In this document: piece by piece, positions 52,498 through 60,595 of the stretch
How positions within the stretch are numbered: position 1 is the stretch's first letter
Layout of the letters: each line of letters opens with the position of its first letter
DNA from: Stenomitos frigidus_A
GTDB lineage: Bacteria; Cyanobacteriota; Cyanobacteriia; Leptolyngbyales; Leptolyngbyaceae
Assembly (NCBI RefSeq): GCF_963877135.1
Contig: NZ_CAWNSW010000015.1
Coordinates: 10,847 to 74,846 of the forward strand
Length of the DNA: 64,000 bases
Reading direction: 5' to 3'
Made by a program: the position numbers and the translations under genes
The notes under the pieces: generated by a model
What the model was told of the DNA's origin: nothing
The model's database searches: none
What the model saw: the letters and a program-made list of their open reading frames with translations, nothing else

Positions 52498-53388
52498 ATG
52501 GCAACCGCACTTGATTCCAATCAATCAAACAATGCTCCTGCTCCCACCAAGCGGCAGACCATTTCCATAGGCAGAATTTTGTTTTGGGTTGCGGTGGTTG
52601 CGATCGCCATTTTCTGTTTGGCTCCCATGCTCTGGCAGGTGTTGACTTCATTTAAAGTAAATGAGGATATTGCGGCGGTACCCAACGTTTATTTCCCTAC
52701 TCGGTTGACGCTAAATCACTACATTGAATTATTTAGCCGTCGTCCGTTTATGCGCTACATCTTGAACAGCGCGATCGTGTCCTTGATTTCGACGGTTGCG
52801 TGTTTGACGATTGGTTCTCCAGCCGCCTACGCACTCGCTCGATTACGGCCTCTAGGTGGCAAGATTGTTCAGGCAGCTGTTTTACTCATCACCCTGTTTC
52901 CTGGCATTTTGTTGCTTCAGGGTTTGCTCGAAATTGTGCAGTTTTTCCATCTGGGTAACAATTATTTAGCGCTGATCATTCCCTACACTGCCATCAATTT
53001 GCCCTTGACGATTCTGGTGATGCGGAGCTTTTTTGAGCAGTTACCCAAAGACCTCGAAGACGCTGCCAAAGTGGACGGTTACTCCATCTGGCAAATGTTG
53101 ATCCAGATTGTGATGCCGCTCACCTTGCCAGCCCTGGTGACTACAGGCATTCTCACGTTCATCTTTGCCTGGAACGAGTATATTTTTGCGCTCACCTTCC
53201 TTACCGAAGAAAGCATGAAAACGATTCCCGTTGCCTCTGCTCAAATCGGTGGTTCTTCTGTCTTTGAAATCCCCTACGGCCCGATCGCGGCGGCCACTGT
53301 CGTTGGCACCATTCCCCTCATTCTTCTCGTCCTCTTCTTCCAGCGCCAAATCGTGCAAGGCCTAACCGCTGGAGCCGTGAAAGGGTAA
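52498..53388 (+). CDS. ABC sugar permease (MalG type)
   Basis: A 296-residue permease with six membrane segments. The EAA-loop is LPKDLEDAAKVDGYSIWQMLIQIVMPL near residue 190, the contact with the ATPase. Second permease of the importer. The C-terminal end (FFQRQIVQGLTAGAVKG) is typical of MalG-like proteins of cyanobacteria. Confidence 0.92.
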   Translation: MATALDSNQSNNAPAPTKRQTISIGRILFWVAVVAIAIFCLAPMLWQVLTSFKVNEDIAAVPNVYFPTRLTLNHYIELFSRRPFMRYILNSAIVSLISTVACLTIGSPAAYALARLRPLGGKIVQAAVLLITLFPGILLLQGLLEIVQFFHLGNNYLALIIPYTAINLPLTILVMRSFFEQLPKDLEDAAKVDGYSIWQMLIQIVMPLTLPALVTTGILTFIFAWNEYIFALTFLTEESMKTIPVASAQIGGSSVFEIPYGPIAAATVVGTIPLILLVLFFQRQIVQGLTAGAVKG

Positions 53389-53506
53389 TAGGAGTTTTGA
53401 GTTGAAAATTTTGAGTTTTAGATTCATGAATTCAACCTAGAAACCAAAATTAACTCAAGGACAAATTATCCTCAAAACTCTTTATTCATTTACCAATATA
53501 AAGATG
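53389..53506. terminator. Convergent spacer with gagttttgag / ctcaaaactc pair
   Basis: gagttttgag (53392-53401) and ctcaaaactc (53471-53480) can pair across about 70 bases, in the spacer between the permease stop (53388) and the xdhB stop (53507). Same dispersed unit as at 34120 and 60500. A bidirectional terminator is possible but there is no classic U tract. Confidence 0.4.
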
Positions 53507-55858
53507 TCAAATGGTTTCTATAGTTGAAAGTTGCGGATCAGGAACGGCGAATGGCTGAGTGGAGGCCGATCGTACCTGTTCGATCGCCCATAATGTTGCC
53601 TCTGGTGTGGCTGGAGCCGCAAGCGTAACCTCCGTCGCGTTGCCAAATGCAGCAACGGCTTCCCGGATCGCTTCTCGCACCGACATCGCCAGCATAAACG
53701 GGGGTTCACCAACCGCTTTGCTGCCGTAGATCACACCATCTTGCGCGGCTCGTGTGAGTAACTCCACGTTGAAGTGTTCGGGGATTTCGCTAATGGTGGG
53801 AATCTTGTAGGTGCTGGGTGCATCGGTGCGGAGCCGTCCTTGAGCGTCCCAGACCAGTTCTTCCATCGTCAGCCAGCCCATGCCTTGCACAAACGCGCCT
53901 TCAATTTGGCCGCGATCGACCAATGGGTTCAACGATTCGCCCACGTCATGCACCACATCCACCTGACGCAATTTGAAGGTGCCTGTGAAACCATCTACCT
54001 CAACTTCACTGACGGCAGCACCGTAGGCAAAGTAGTAGAACGGTCTGCCTTTGCCGGTGACAGCATCCCAATAGATATGTGGCGTGCGGTAATAGCCTGT
54101 AGCTGACAGACTGACGCGATCGTCATACGCCTGTTTCACTACATCCACAAAGGGGATGCGGTCTTTGGGATAGGTCTTGCAAAAAACCCACTCGTCTTCA
54201 AACACCAGATCTTCCGACGCATCTAAATTCAGCATACGAGCTGCGACGGAGGCTAGGCGCGCTTTAAGAGTCTCACACGCATCTTTAACTGCCTGTCCGT
54301 TCAAGTCAGAACCGCTGGAGGCTGCCGTTGCTGAGGTGTTGGGCACTTTATCGGTGCTAGTAGGCATCAGCCGGAAGCGGTCGAGACTCACGCCGAGAGC
54401 CCTGGAGGCCACTTGCAGCATTTTGGTATGGAGTCCCTGCCCCATTTCCGTACCACCGTGGTTCAGTTGAATGCTGCCATCGGTGTAGATCAGCACCAGC
54501 GCACCTGCCTGGTTGTACTGGGTCTTGTTAAACGAGATGCCAAACTTGACCGGGGTAATGGCTAAGCCGCGCTTGATATAGGGATGAGTCCGGTTGAAGT
54601 CTGCGATCGCTGCCTGCCGTTCGACAAACCGGGCATTCTCTTTTGCTTCCTGCCAAACACGATCGAGGCGATTGTCGTAGAGTTCCTGTCCGTAATGAGT
54701 CGTGTTGGTTTCGCCAGTCCCGCGATAGAAGTTGCGTTTACGCACCGCATCGGGTGGCAGCTTGAGAGCACGGGCAATACGATCGACAATCTCTTCAATC
54801 ACAATCATGCCTTGCGGTCCACCAAACCCCCGAAAGGCAGTATTCGACACCTTGTTGGTTTTGGCAATGCGTCCGGTTACTTTGATATCTGGGATGTAGT
54901 AGGCATTGTCGACATGCAGCATGGCGCGCAGCAGCACTGGTGGCGACAGATCCAGGCTCCAACCACCATCGGCGTAAAGCGCAACATCCAGCGCGGTGAT
55001 TTGCCCTTCATTGGTAAAGCCGACCTTGTACTGTCCTAAAAAGCCATGACGTTTGCCCGTCAAGGTCATATCGTGACTCCGCTTGAGCTTCACGCGGACG
55101 GGACGACCCGTTTTACGAGCCGCGATCGCCGCCACTGAGGCATAGGGGTTTGCCTGTGATTCTTTGCCGCCAAAGCCACCACCCATCCGCAAACAGGTGA
55201 CCACCACTTGATTAACGGACACACCGAGAATACGCGCCACAATCACCTGCGTTTCGGAGGGATGCTGGGTTGAGGCATAGACCTGATAATGCCCTTCGCC
55301 ATCGGGAATGACCCAACTCGCCTGGGTTTCCAGATAAAAGTGATCTTGCCCGTTCATTTCGATTTCGCCTTCCAGGCTCCGTTCGGCTTGAGCAAAGGCC
55401 ACGCTCGGATCACCCTGACGCATCACTTGCGGTTGGTTGTGAAAACTCTCGGCCGCGATCGCCGCCTTAATACTCAACAGCGGTTCCAAGGCTTCATAGG
55501 TCACGACGACTTTTTCGGCTCCCAGTCGGGCCGCTTCTTCCGTTTCCCCAACGACCCACACGATCGCCTGCCCGTAATAGCTCACCGCTTCCGTGGGAAA
55601 CAGCACTTCATCTTGCACAATCACGCCCGTATCGTTGGTGCCAGGAACATCAGCGGCAGTCAAAACGGTAACAACACCCTCCACAGCCGTTGGACCAGAG
55701 ATATCAATGCCGGTAATCTGCGCTTTAGCGTAGGGTGCAACGACAGGATAAACGGACAGCATCCCCACAGGCTGACGCTGATCGTCGGTATACACCGCGT
55801 TGCCACTGACATGGTGAACCGCGCTTTCATGCTTCGAGGGTTTACCTACTGCGTTCAT
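53507..55858 (-). CDS. xdhB: Xanthine dehydrogenase-type molybdenum subunit
   Basis: A 783-residue molybdopterin subunit of the xanthine oxidase family. It opens with HVSGNAVYTDDQ and has QDHFYLETQAS (pyranopterin contact), MGGGFGGKESQ, NTAFRGFGGPQGM (substrate Arg region), NHGGTEMGQGLHTKM and the catalytic base Glu near residue 718 in GSKAVGEPPFMLAMSVREA. A good Shine-Dalgarno (ggaggtgacg) is before the ATG at 55858. Works with the FeS/FAD subunit at 56743; a toxin-antitoxin pair and an unknown gene lie between the two. Substrate (xanthine or another purine) not settled. Confidence 0.92.
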   Translation of the reverse strand: MNAVGKPSKHESAVHHVSGNAVYTDDQRQPVGMLSVYPVVAPYAKAQITGIDISGPTAVEGVVTVLTAADVPGTNDTGVIVQDEVLFPTEAVSYYGQAIVWVVGETEEAARLGAEKVVVTYEALEPLLSIKAAIAAESFHNQPQVMRQGDPSVAFAQAERSLEGEIEMNGQDHFYLETQASWVIPDGEGHYQVYASTQHPSETQVIVARILGVSVNQVVVTCLRMGGGFGGKESQANPYASVAAIAARKTGRPVRVKLKRSHDMTLTGKRHGFLGQYKVGFTNEGQITALDVALYADGGWSLDLSPPVLLRAMLHVDNAYYIPDIKVTGRIAKTNKVSNTAFRGFGGPQGMIVIEEIVDRIARALKLPPDAVRKRNFYRGTGETNTTHYGQELYDNRLDRVWQEAKENARFVERQAAIADFNRTHPYIKRGLAITPVKFGISFNKTQYNQAGALVLIYTDGSIQLNHGGTEMGQGLHTKMLQVASRALGVSLDRFRLMPTSTDKVPNTSATAASSGSDLNGQAVKDACETLKARLASVAARMLNLDASEDLVFEDEWVFCKTYPKDRIPFVDVVKQAYDDRVSLSATGYYRTPHIYWDAVTGKGRPFYYFAYGAAVSEVEVDGFTGTFKLRQVDVVHDVGESLNPLVDRGQIEGAFVQGMGWLTMEELVWDAQGRLRTDAPSTYKIPTISEIPEHFNVELLTRAAQDGVIYGSKAVGEPPFMLAMSVREAIREAVAAFGNATEVTLAAPATPEATLWAIEQVRSASTQPFAVPDPQLSTIETI

Positions 55859-55899
55859 CTCGTCACCTCCACTTTTTAAACCCGTTGTTCAGTCTGTTG

Positions 55900-56197
55900 T
55901 CAAAAACGCGACTGCCACGCTTTCGGATCTCGCCGACCATGAAAAATTGCGGTCACAATGACTCGACTCGATACAATCCGATAATAGACAGCGTAAGGAA
56001 AGCGCTTCACGACTGCCCGTCGAATATCGCGGTACACAACTGCATAAGATTCTGGCATCAAACAAATGCGATTGATGAGTTCGTCTATACAGTCCAGAAA
56101 CTCATCACTAAGCCCTGGTTGTTGGCTTTCGTACCAGGTGTATACCTCGTTAAGCTCATCACGGAACCTTTGAACGAAAAACCACTACATAGTTCAT
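55900..56197 (-). pseudogene. ParE/RelE-type toxin, frameshifted
   Basis: The minus strand starts ATG (56195-56197) MNYVVVFRSKV and then meets a stop. One base out, the sequence continues RDELNEVYTWYESQQPGLSD, IDELINRICLMPESYAVVYR, RRAVVKRFPYAVYYRIV and ends FHGRRDPKAWQSRF before tga at 55900-55902. This is a clear RelE/ParE fold (ending typical GRRDP...). Removing one C of the pair at 56163-56164 (plus strand gg) restores a complete 98-residue toxin. The start overlaps the antitoxin stop (ATGA), and ggggagga precedes it. Either a broken toxin, a sequencing error, or programmed frameshifting. Confidence 0.85.
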
Positions 56198-56418
56198 TCC
56201 TCCCCTTTAATTGATGCTTTGACTTCCTCCCATGTCAGGTTATCGTCTGGATTCATTTCATAGTCCTCAATACGATCATCAAACTCTCTCCTCTGTGCCT
56301 CTGTGAGCTCAGGATAGGCTTGCTCGGCTGCAATACTATCCCAAATTGCCTGCACCAAAAGGATTCTATCTTTAACGCTGAGGGACGCAATCTCATTGAG
56401 CGTAGCTGTAATGTCCAT
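56194..56418 (-). CDS. Addiction-module antitoxin (TIGR02574-type)
   Basis: A 74-residue antitoxin component: MDITATLNEIASLSVKDRILLVQAIWDSIAAE, PELTEAQRREFDDRIEDYEMNPDDNLTWEEVKASIKGEE. The long-helix N-terminal motif and the C-terminal acidic WEEVK segment are standard for the putative addiction module component family, partner of ParE-like toxins. It overlaps the toxin start by four bases, as usual for coupled translation. Confidence 0.88.
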   Translation of the reverse strand: MDITATLNEIASLSVKDRILLVQAIWDSIAAEQAYPELTEAQRREFDDRIEDYEMNPDDNLTWEEVKASIKGEE

Positions 56419-56446
56419 CGTGAGAAACCTGAGTTGATATCAGTAG

Positions 56447-56740
56447 CTAGTTCCCTTGAATATAGCGAACGGGGTTTTGCCCATCAAATTGGATGCTGCA
56501 ATTTATGATGTGACCGTCCAAAAACTTTACAACAAGTCTCTTGTACTCATCATCCACTCGATAGCTTGAGTTTCGGTCAAAGACACCTTCAATCATTTGT
56601 GTACCCGCAAAATTCACAATTTGGACATGTGTAATTTTCTGGACTTTATCATCTGCAACAACCCAAGCTAAAGACTCAGATTTAGCAAGCAAGTCTAGCA
56701 GGTTATCGTTTGTTCGGACTTGAAGCGCTAGTTTTGGCAT
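56447..56740 (-). CDS. Hypothetical protein in the xdh operon
   Basis: A 97-residue soluble protein, KLALQVRTNDNLLDLLAKSESLAWVVADDKVQKITHVQ and further. No family recognised. It follows the xdhA stop by two bases and precedes the antitoxin by 28 bases, so it is probably co-transcribed with xdhA. Confidence 0.6.
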   Translation of the reverse strand: MPKLALQVRTNDNLLDLLAKSESLAWVVADDKVQKITHVQIVNFAGTQMIEGVFDRNSSYRVDDEYKRLVVKFLDGHIINCSIQFDGQNPVRYIQGN

Positions 56741-56742
56741 CG

Positions 56743-58155
56743 TTATTTGAGGTAAACCAATGGCTGACTTTCTACAAAAAACTTTTCAAACAGATTGGCA
56801 ATCAGCAGTTTGCGATAATCCGCGCTGCCACGCAGATCGGTGAGTGGTGTGAAGGCTGCTTTGAGCGTGGGTTTGATGTTCTGGATGGTTGCTAGAGACC
56901 AGAGTTGCCCAATGAGCATAGCTTCAACCGCGATCGCCCGTACTGGAGTTGCTGCCACGCCACCATAGGCCAGACGCGCATGAATAATGTGATCGCTGGC
57001 ATCCAGATCGATCGTAAAGGCAGCCGCGACAATGCTGATATCATCCGTCCCTCGTTTTCCAATTTTGTACGATTGGCTGAGACGACGCACGGCACCCGAC
57101 GCGATCGCCTTTGGAATCGTCACCGAAACAATCACCTCTCCCAGTTTGAGATCGGTTTGACGGTAGCCTTTAAAGAAGTCGGCTAACGGTACAGAACGGG
57201 TTCCGGTTGTGCTGGCGATCGTCAACTCAGCATCCAGAGCGAGGAGAACTGGTGGGAGATCGCCAATCGGCGAAGCGGTTCCCAAATTGCCGCCCAACGT
57301 GGCTCGATTGCGGATCTGTCGTGCCGCAAACCAGTGCAGCATTTCATCCAGACTAGGGAAAATGCCAGGTAGATTGGTTTCAATGTGGCTCAGTGGCACC
57401 GCCGCACCAATCACCACTGCATCCGGGGTTTGTTCAACGTGCTTGAGTTCTGCCACTGCCTCTAGCGAAACCATTACCGGAAATGACTGGCTGTGATGAG
57501 ACATTTCCAGCCCCAAATCCGTTGCACCTGCCACCAGTTTTGCATCCGGATGCTGCTGGAGTAGTGCCAGGACGTCACTTAACTGAGTAGGACGGTAGAA
57601 CTGCTGCTCGTTGCCGCTGTAGTCTAACGCTGTAAAGTCAGTCGTAGTGTGAATCAACTGTTCCGCAAAGGCATCGTCCGGCAATGCTTCACTTACCAAT
57701 TCAGCGGCACGGCGAATGGAGAGATAGCCTGTACAGCGACACAGATTGCCTTCCAGGGAAGGGTCGTCTACGTGGCGATCGTAATACGCCGTAAAGAGGC
57801 TCATGATAAATCCCGGCGTGCAATAGCCACATTGAGACCCCAACGTCTCCACCATTGCTGCCTGTACGGGATGCAGTGCGCCATTAGCGACCCCTTCAAC
57901 CGTGATAATTTCTCGTCCTGCCACCGACGCTAACGGAATCAAGCAACTGTTCATGGCCTGGTAATGAGCCTTGCCATCTGCACCTTCAGCAACGATCGCC
58001 ACCGTACAGGCCCCACAGTCGCCATCACCACAGCCTTCTTTGGTGCCCACACGACCACTGGCGCGAAGATATTCCAGCAGCGTCATGGTAGGAGAGATGT
58101 CTTTAAGGCGAACAGCATCGCCATTAATTGTCAAAGTTAGAGTCACGTCTGACAT
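56743..58155 (-). CDS. xdhA: Xanthine dehydrogenase-type FeS/FAD subunit
   Basis: A 470-residue fused small subunit: an N-terminal plant-type [2Fe-2S] domain with C42, C47, C50 and C71, a second [2Fe-2S] four-helix domain with C109, C112, C139 and C141 (CGYCTPGF ... GNLCRCTGY), then a vanillyl-alcohol-oxidase-type FAD domain (LVAGATDLGLEMSHHSQ; RNRATLGGNLGTASPIGDLPPVLLALDAEL) and the CO-dehydrogenase-like C-terminal domain. All eight cluster Cys are present. Partner of xdhB. Confidence 0.93.
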   Translation of the reverse strand: MSDVTLTLTINGDAVRLKDISPTMTLLEYLRASGRVGTKEGCGDGDCGACTVAIVAEGADGKAHYQAMNSCLIPLASVAGREIITVEGVANGALHPVQAAMVETLGSQCGYCTPGFIMSLFTAYYDRHVDDPSLEGNLCRCTGYLSIRRAAELVSEALPDDAFAEQLIHTTTDFTALDYSGNEQQFYRPTQLSDVLALLQQHPDAKLVAGATDLGLEMSHHSQSFPVMVSLEAVAELKHVEQTPDAVVIGAAVPLSHIETNLPGIFPSLDEMLHWFAARQIRNRATLGGNLGTASPIGDLPPVLLALDAELTIASTTGTRSVPLADFFKGYRQTDLKLGEVIVSVTIPKAIASGAVRRLSQSYKIGKRGTDDISIVAAAFTIDLDASDHIIHARLAYGGVAATPVRAIAVEAMLIGQLWSLATIQNIKPTLKAAFTPLTDLRGSADYRKLLIANLFEKFFVESQPLVYLK

Positions 58156-58256
58156 GCGCGTTCGTTATTAAGTTGATTAAGTTTGAGTTGATCAAGATTG
58201 TCTCGCTTCTACTACTGTGTCAGTTGTTGCCCGACTTGATTGTTAACTTAGAGACG

Positions 58257-58604
58257 TTATGACAACGGCAAGTCACAGTGAGCGCCAAAAAAAGGGCACT
58301 TGACCCTGGAAGGCGATGAGGCATGGTCGTTTGTGGGTGACAAAGGGCATAAACAATAGACGTTATTACGGCTTCCCGCAGGATATGTACAGCGCAATTC
58401 TGGAAGCGCTAAAGCAATTTTTTGCGCTTCAACAATCCGATTGATTGCCGTTACTAATTTCCCCTGTAATTTGCTGTGCCTTCCTTGAGGAATGGGCTTT
58501 TGCACAACCTGTCCATTCATATATTCACTCGCTGGTTTTGTCTCTGGTAACGTCAGAAACTCCTCCAGCGTGATTGTTTTTTCTGGCACTTGTACCAGTA
58601 GCAT
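58257..58604 (-). pseudogene. Truncated Uma2-family nuclease-like gene
   Basis: Residues 1-75 (MLLVQVPEKTITLEEFLTLP, MNGQVVQKPIPQGRHSKLQG and LVTAINRIVEAQKIALALPELRCTYP) match the N-terminal half of Uma2 (DUF820) proteins of cyanobacteria. Those continue with a PD-(D/E)xK core (usually IVPDIVVF ...). Here the frame after Pro75 has no such sequence and ends in an unrelated Cys/Pro/Ser stretch. The catalytic core is missing. Confidence 0.8.
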
Positions 58605-58776
58605 CCCCTTTACTCGAAGTCAACGCAGCACGGTAGAAAGGGCATACATACTAATTGATGCGGTGTCGCATCTTATTCTAACCCCGCCGATCCCTCTGTT
58701 CAGGCAATACCGTAGCCAGGATCTCCATCCGCAGATGTAGTTCTTCAGGTTAGGAATGGCTTACAAGTGGAGTATA

Positions 58777-58802
58777 TTAATGTAAGTAAGTGCTTGCATT
58801 AA
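58777..58802. promoter_or_regulatory. Predicted TetR operator
   Basis: ttaatg and cattaa flank a nearly symmetrical core (ttaatgtaagtaagtg / cttgcattaa), 26 bases in all and ending just before the Shine-Dalgarno aaaggaggg (58801-58809). Position over the likely promoter suits autorepression. Confidence 0.65.
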
Positions 58803-58814
58803 AGGAGGGTTGCC

Positions 58815-59489
58815 TTGACCCGGAGTCCAGCTAAAACCAGGGAGCGTCTACTTAACGCCGCGATCGAAGTGTTTTCGGCCAAAGGCTTTATGGGTGCCAG
58901 CACTCGTGAGATTGCTCGTGTGGCGGAAGTGAACGAAGTCACGCTCTTTCGTTACTTCCAGAGCAAAGAGCAACTCCTGGGTGCCGTTGCCCAACACATT
59001 ACGGCGCTGAAGCTAGAAGCGATCTCACATCAAGCCGAGTGGACGCAAGATTTACAGGTTGATCTCTTGCACTACGCCCAATTGCATGACCAGATGTTGG
59101 AAGAAAACGAAGCCCTGATTCGGATGTTTATCGGCGAAGCGCAACGGCATCCAGACGAGGCTATCCAAGTCTTTCAGCAAGCGTTTTTGCCCTTACGCGA
59201 AAAGCTCATTGCCTATTTGCGTAGCGGTATTGAGCGCGGCACGGTTCGCCCTGATGCCGATCTGCCTATGGTGGTCGATCAGTTTACGGGCATGCTGCTG
59301 GCTGGTATGCTGCGTCGCCATGTTGCGCTGGCAGTGCGGGGCTATAGCCGCGATCGCTATATTGCAGGCTGTGTGGAAACCTTTGTACGCGGGATCGGTA
59401 CGCCAACTGAGCCTTTGCAACGTGCGCCAACAGGCGCTTGCTTGAACCTTCCACAAAGCAATCTTGGTAACGAAGCTAACTCCTTATGA
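58815..59489 (+). CDS. TetR-family transcriptional regulator
   Basis: A 224-residue TetR protein that starts TTG at 58815 (aaaggaggg 5-13 bases upstream). HTH: GASTREIARVAEVNEVTLFRYFQSKEQLLGAV. The C-terminal domain is typical of multidrug-type regulators. The last residues (about 213-224; SNLGNEANSL) overlap out-of-frame with the downstream efflux-pump remnant, so the native C terminus may have been altered by a deletion. Probably once controlled the lost efflux pump. Confidence 0.88.
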   Translation: MTRSPAKTRERLLNAAIEVFSAKGFMGASTREIARVAEVNEVTLFRYFQSKEQLLGAVAQHITALKLEAISHQAEWTQDLQVDLLHYAQLHDQMLEENEALIRMFIGEAQRHPDEAIQVFQQAFLPLREKLIAYLRSGIERGTVRPDADLPMVVDQFTGMLLAGMLRRHVALAVRGYSRDRYIAGCVETFVRGIGTPTEPLQRAPTGACLNLPQSNLGNEANSL

Positions 59490-59729
59490 CTCCCTAACGA
59501 ATGAACGTCTAGATACACTGACGGGTGTGTTTCAGAATGGTGGGCCGATGCGGCGACTGCACACCAGCAAGCGCTCATGTCGCTGGAACAATTGGTCAAT
59601 ACGCAGGCTGCTATTTTGTCATATGCGGATTGCTTCCGGTTTGTCGGTGTCGTCTTTCTCTGTTCACTGCCGTTGCTGCTGTTCCTGGGTAAAGGTGGCG
59701 CGGGAGCGAAGGCCCCGATCGGTCACTAA
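59464..59729 (+). pseudogene. C-terminal remnant of a DHA2/EmrB-type MFS transporter
   Basis: The frame from 59464 reads LTPYDSLTNERLDTLTGVF and QNGG; after a one-base shift at about 59547 the sequence goes on ADAATAHQQALMSLEQLV, NTQAAILSYADCFRFVGVVF and LCSLPLLLFLGKGG, ending at taa 59727-59729. This is the last amphipathic loop and membrane helix of an EmrB/QacA-type transporter. About 400 residues of the usual protein are missing. It overlaps the TetR end, so a large deletion joined the two. Confidence 0.75.
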
Positions 59730-59741
59730 AATGAGTCTGTA

Positions 59742-59770
59742 GTCGGGACATAGCAGTGCCATGTCCCGAC
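59742..59770. terminator. Hairpin after the efflux remnant
   Basis: gtcgggacat and atgtcccgac pair perfectly (10 bp) around a nine-base loop (agcagtgcc). Ends transcription from the TetR/efflux remnant or is a spare repeat; no T run. Confidence 0.55.
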
Positions 59771-59848
59771 GTAGGAAATTGTTCCGGTGACGCTTTTTCC
59801 CAAAACCTGCCTATCCTAGAAAACCTTGAATAGCGACCCGTCTTACCA

Positions 59849-60409
59849 ATGGCTAAAGTTTTTGACTCCATTACCGATGACCTACAGCGCTTCATTCAAG
59901 CGCAGCAAATGTTCTTCGTTGCTACAGCGCCGCTTGCAGCTGATGGACACGTGAATTTGTCTCCTAAAGGCTTAAACAGCTTTCGGATTCTTTCTCCCAA
60001 TCAAGTTGCCTATCTTGACGTCACGGGTAGCGGTAATGAAACCTCTGCCCATCTGCAGGAAAATGGACGCATTACGTTCATGTTCTGCGCGTTTCAAGAG
60101 CCGCCTTCGATTCTGCGGCTCTATGGCAAAGGGCAAACTGTTCTGCCCGATGCGCCTGAATGGACAGAACTTTACGCGCTATTTTCGCCGATCCCTGGTA
60201 CTCGGCAGATTATTGTGGCAGCTATCGATCGCGTGCAAACCTCCTGTGGCATGGGGGTGCCGCTATACGAACCGGCTGGACAGCGAGAATCCTTAGTCAA
60301 ATGGGCTGACAAAAAGGGCAAAGAGGGCCTGCAGGCATATCAACAGCAGAAAAATACGGTCAGTATTGATGGGCTACCGACAGCACTCGCTGGAAAGGAT
60401 AAAGGATAA
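59849..60409 (+). CDS. Pyridoxamine 5'-phosphate oxidase family protein
   Basis: A 186-residue PPOX-class split-barrel protein: QQMFFVATAPLAADGHVNLSPKGLNSFRILSPNQVAYLDVTGSGNETSAHLQENGRITFMFCAFQEPPSILRLYGKG is typical of the FMN-binding group that reduces or binds cofactors. ATG at 59849. Stands alone after the efflux remnant. The closest split-barrel relative in this window is the longer gene at 6546. Confidence 0.85.
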   Translation: MAKVFDSITDDLQRFIQAQQMFFVATAPLAADGHVNLSPKGLNSFRILSPNQVAYLDVTGSGNETSAHLQENGRITFMFCAFQEPPSILRLYGKGQTVLPDAPEWTELYALFSPIPGTRQIIVAAIDRVQTSCGMGVPLYEPAGQRESLVKWADKKGKEGLQAYQQQKNTVSIDGLPTALAGKDKG

Positions 60410-60595
60410 AGGCTGAAGGATAAGGGAGTTGTTAGTTGTTAATTGTTAGAGAAGGCAGAGGGGGCAAGGGAGGCAGAAGGGGCAGGGGAGGCAATTCAAA
60501 ACTCAAAACTTCCATCCCTCATCCCTCATGCCTTTTTCCCAACTCAAAACTCAAAACTTTTAGCTTTTATCCTTCATCCTTCATCCTTTCATCTC
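60410..60595. repeat. Composite repeats between convergent genes
   Basis: gttgttagttgttaattgttag (60429-60450), a purine-rich stretch (ggcagagggggcaaggga, 60453-60494), then attcaaaactcaaaact (about 60495-60511) and again actcaaaactcaaaactttt near 60540, and tccttcatcc units to 60590. A composite of three repeat types in this window. Convergent gene ends, so the region likely serves as a terminator zone. Confidence 0.75.

Noticed and set aside
53490..53521. aaagatgtcaaa-ggtttctata resembles the start region of the gene at 8130
   Set aside because: Fifteen matching bases in 64 kb is about what chance allows, and the reading frame stops after six codons.
55289..55879. A 196-codon plus-strand open frame over xdhB
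   Set aside because: Complement of the xdhB coding region with His/Phe-rich composition; a shadow.
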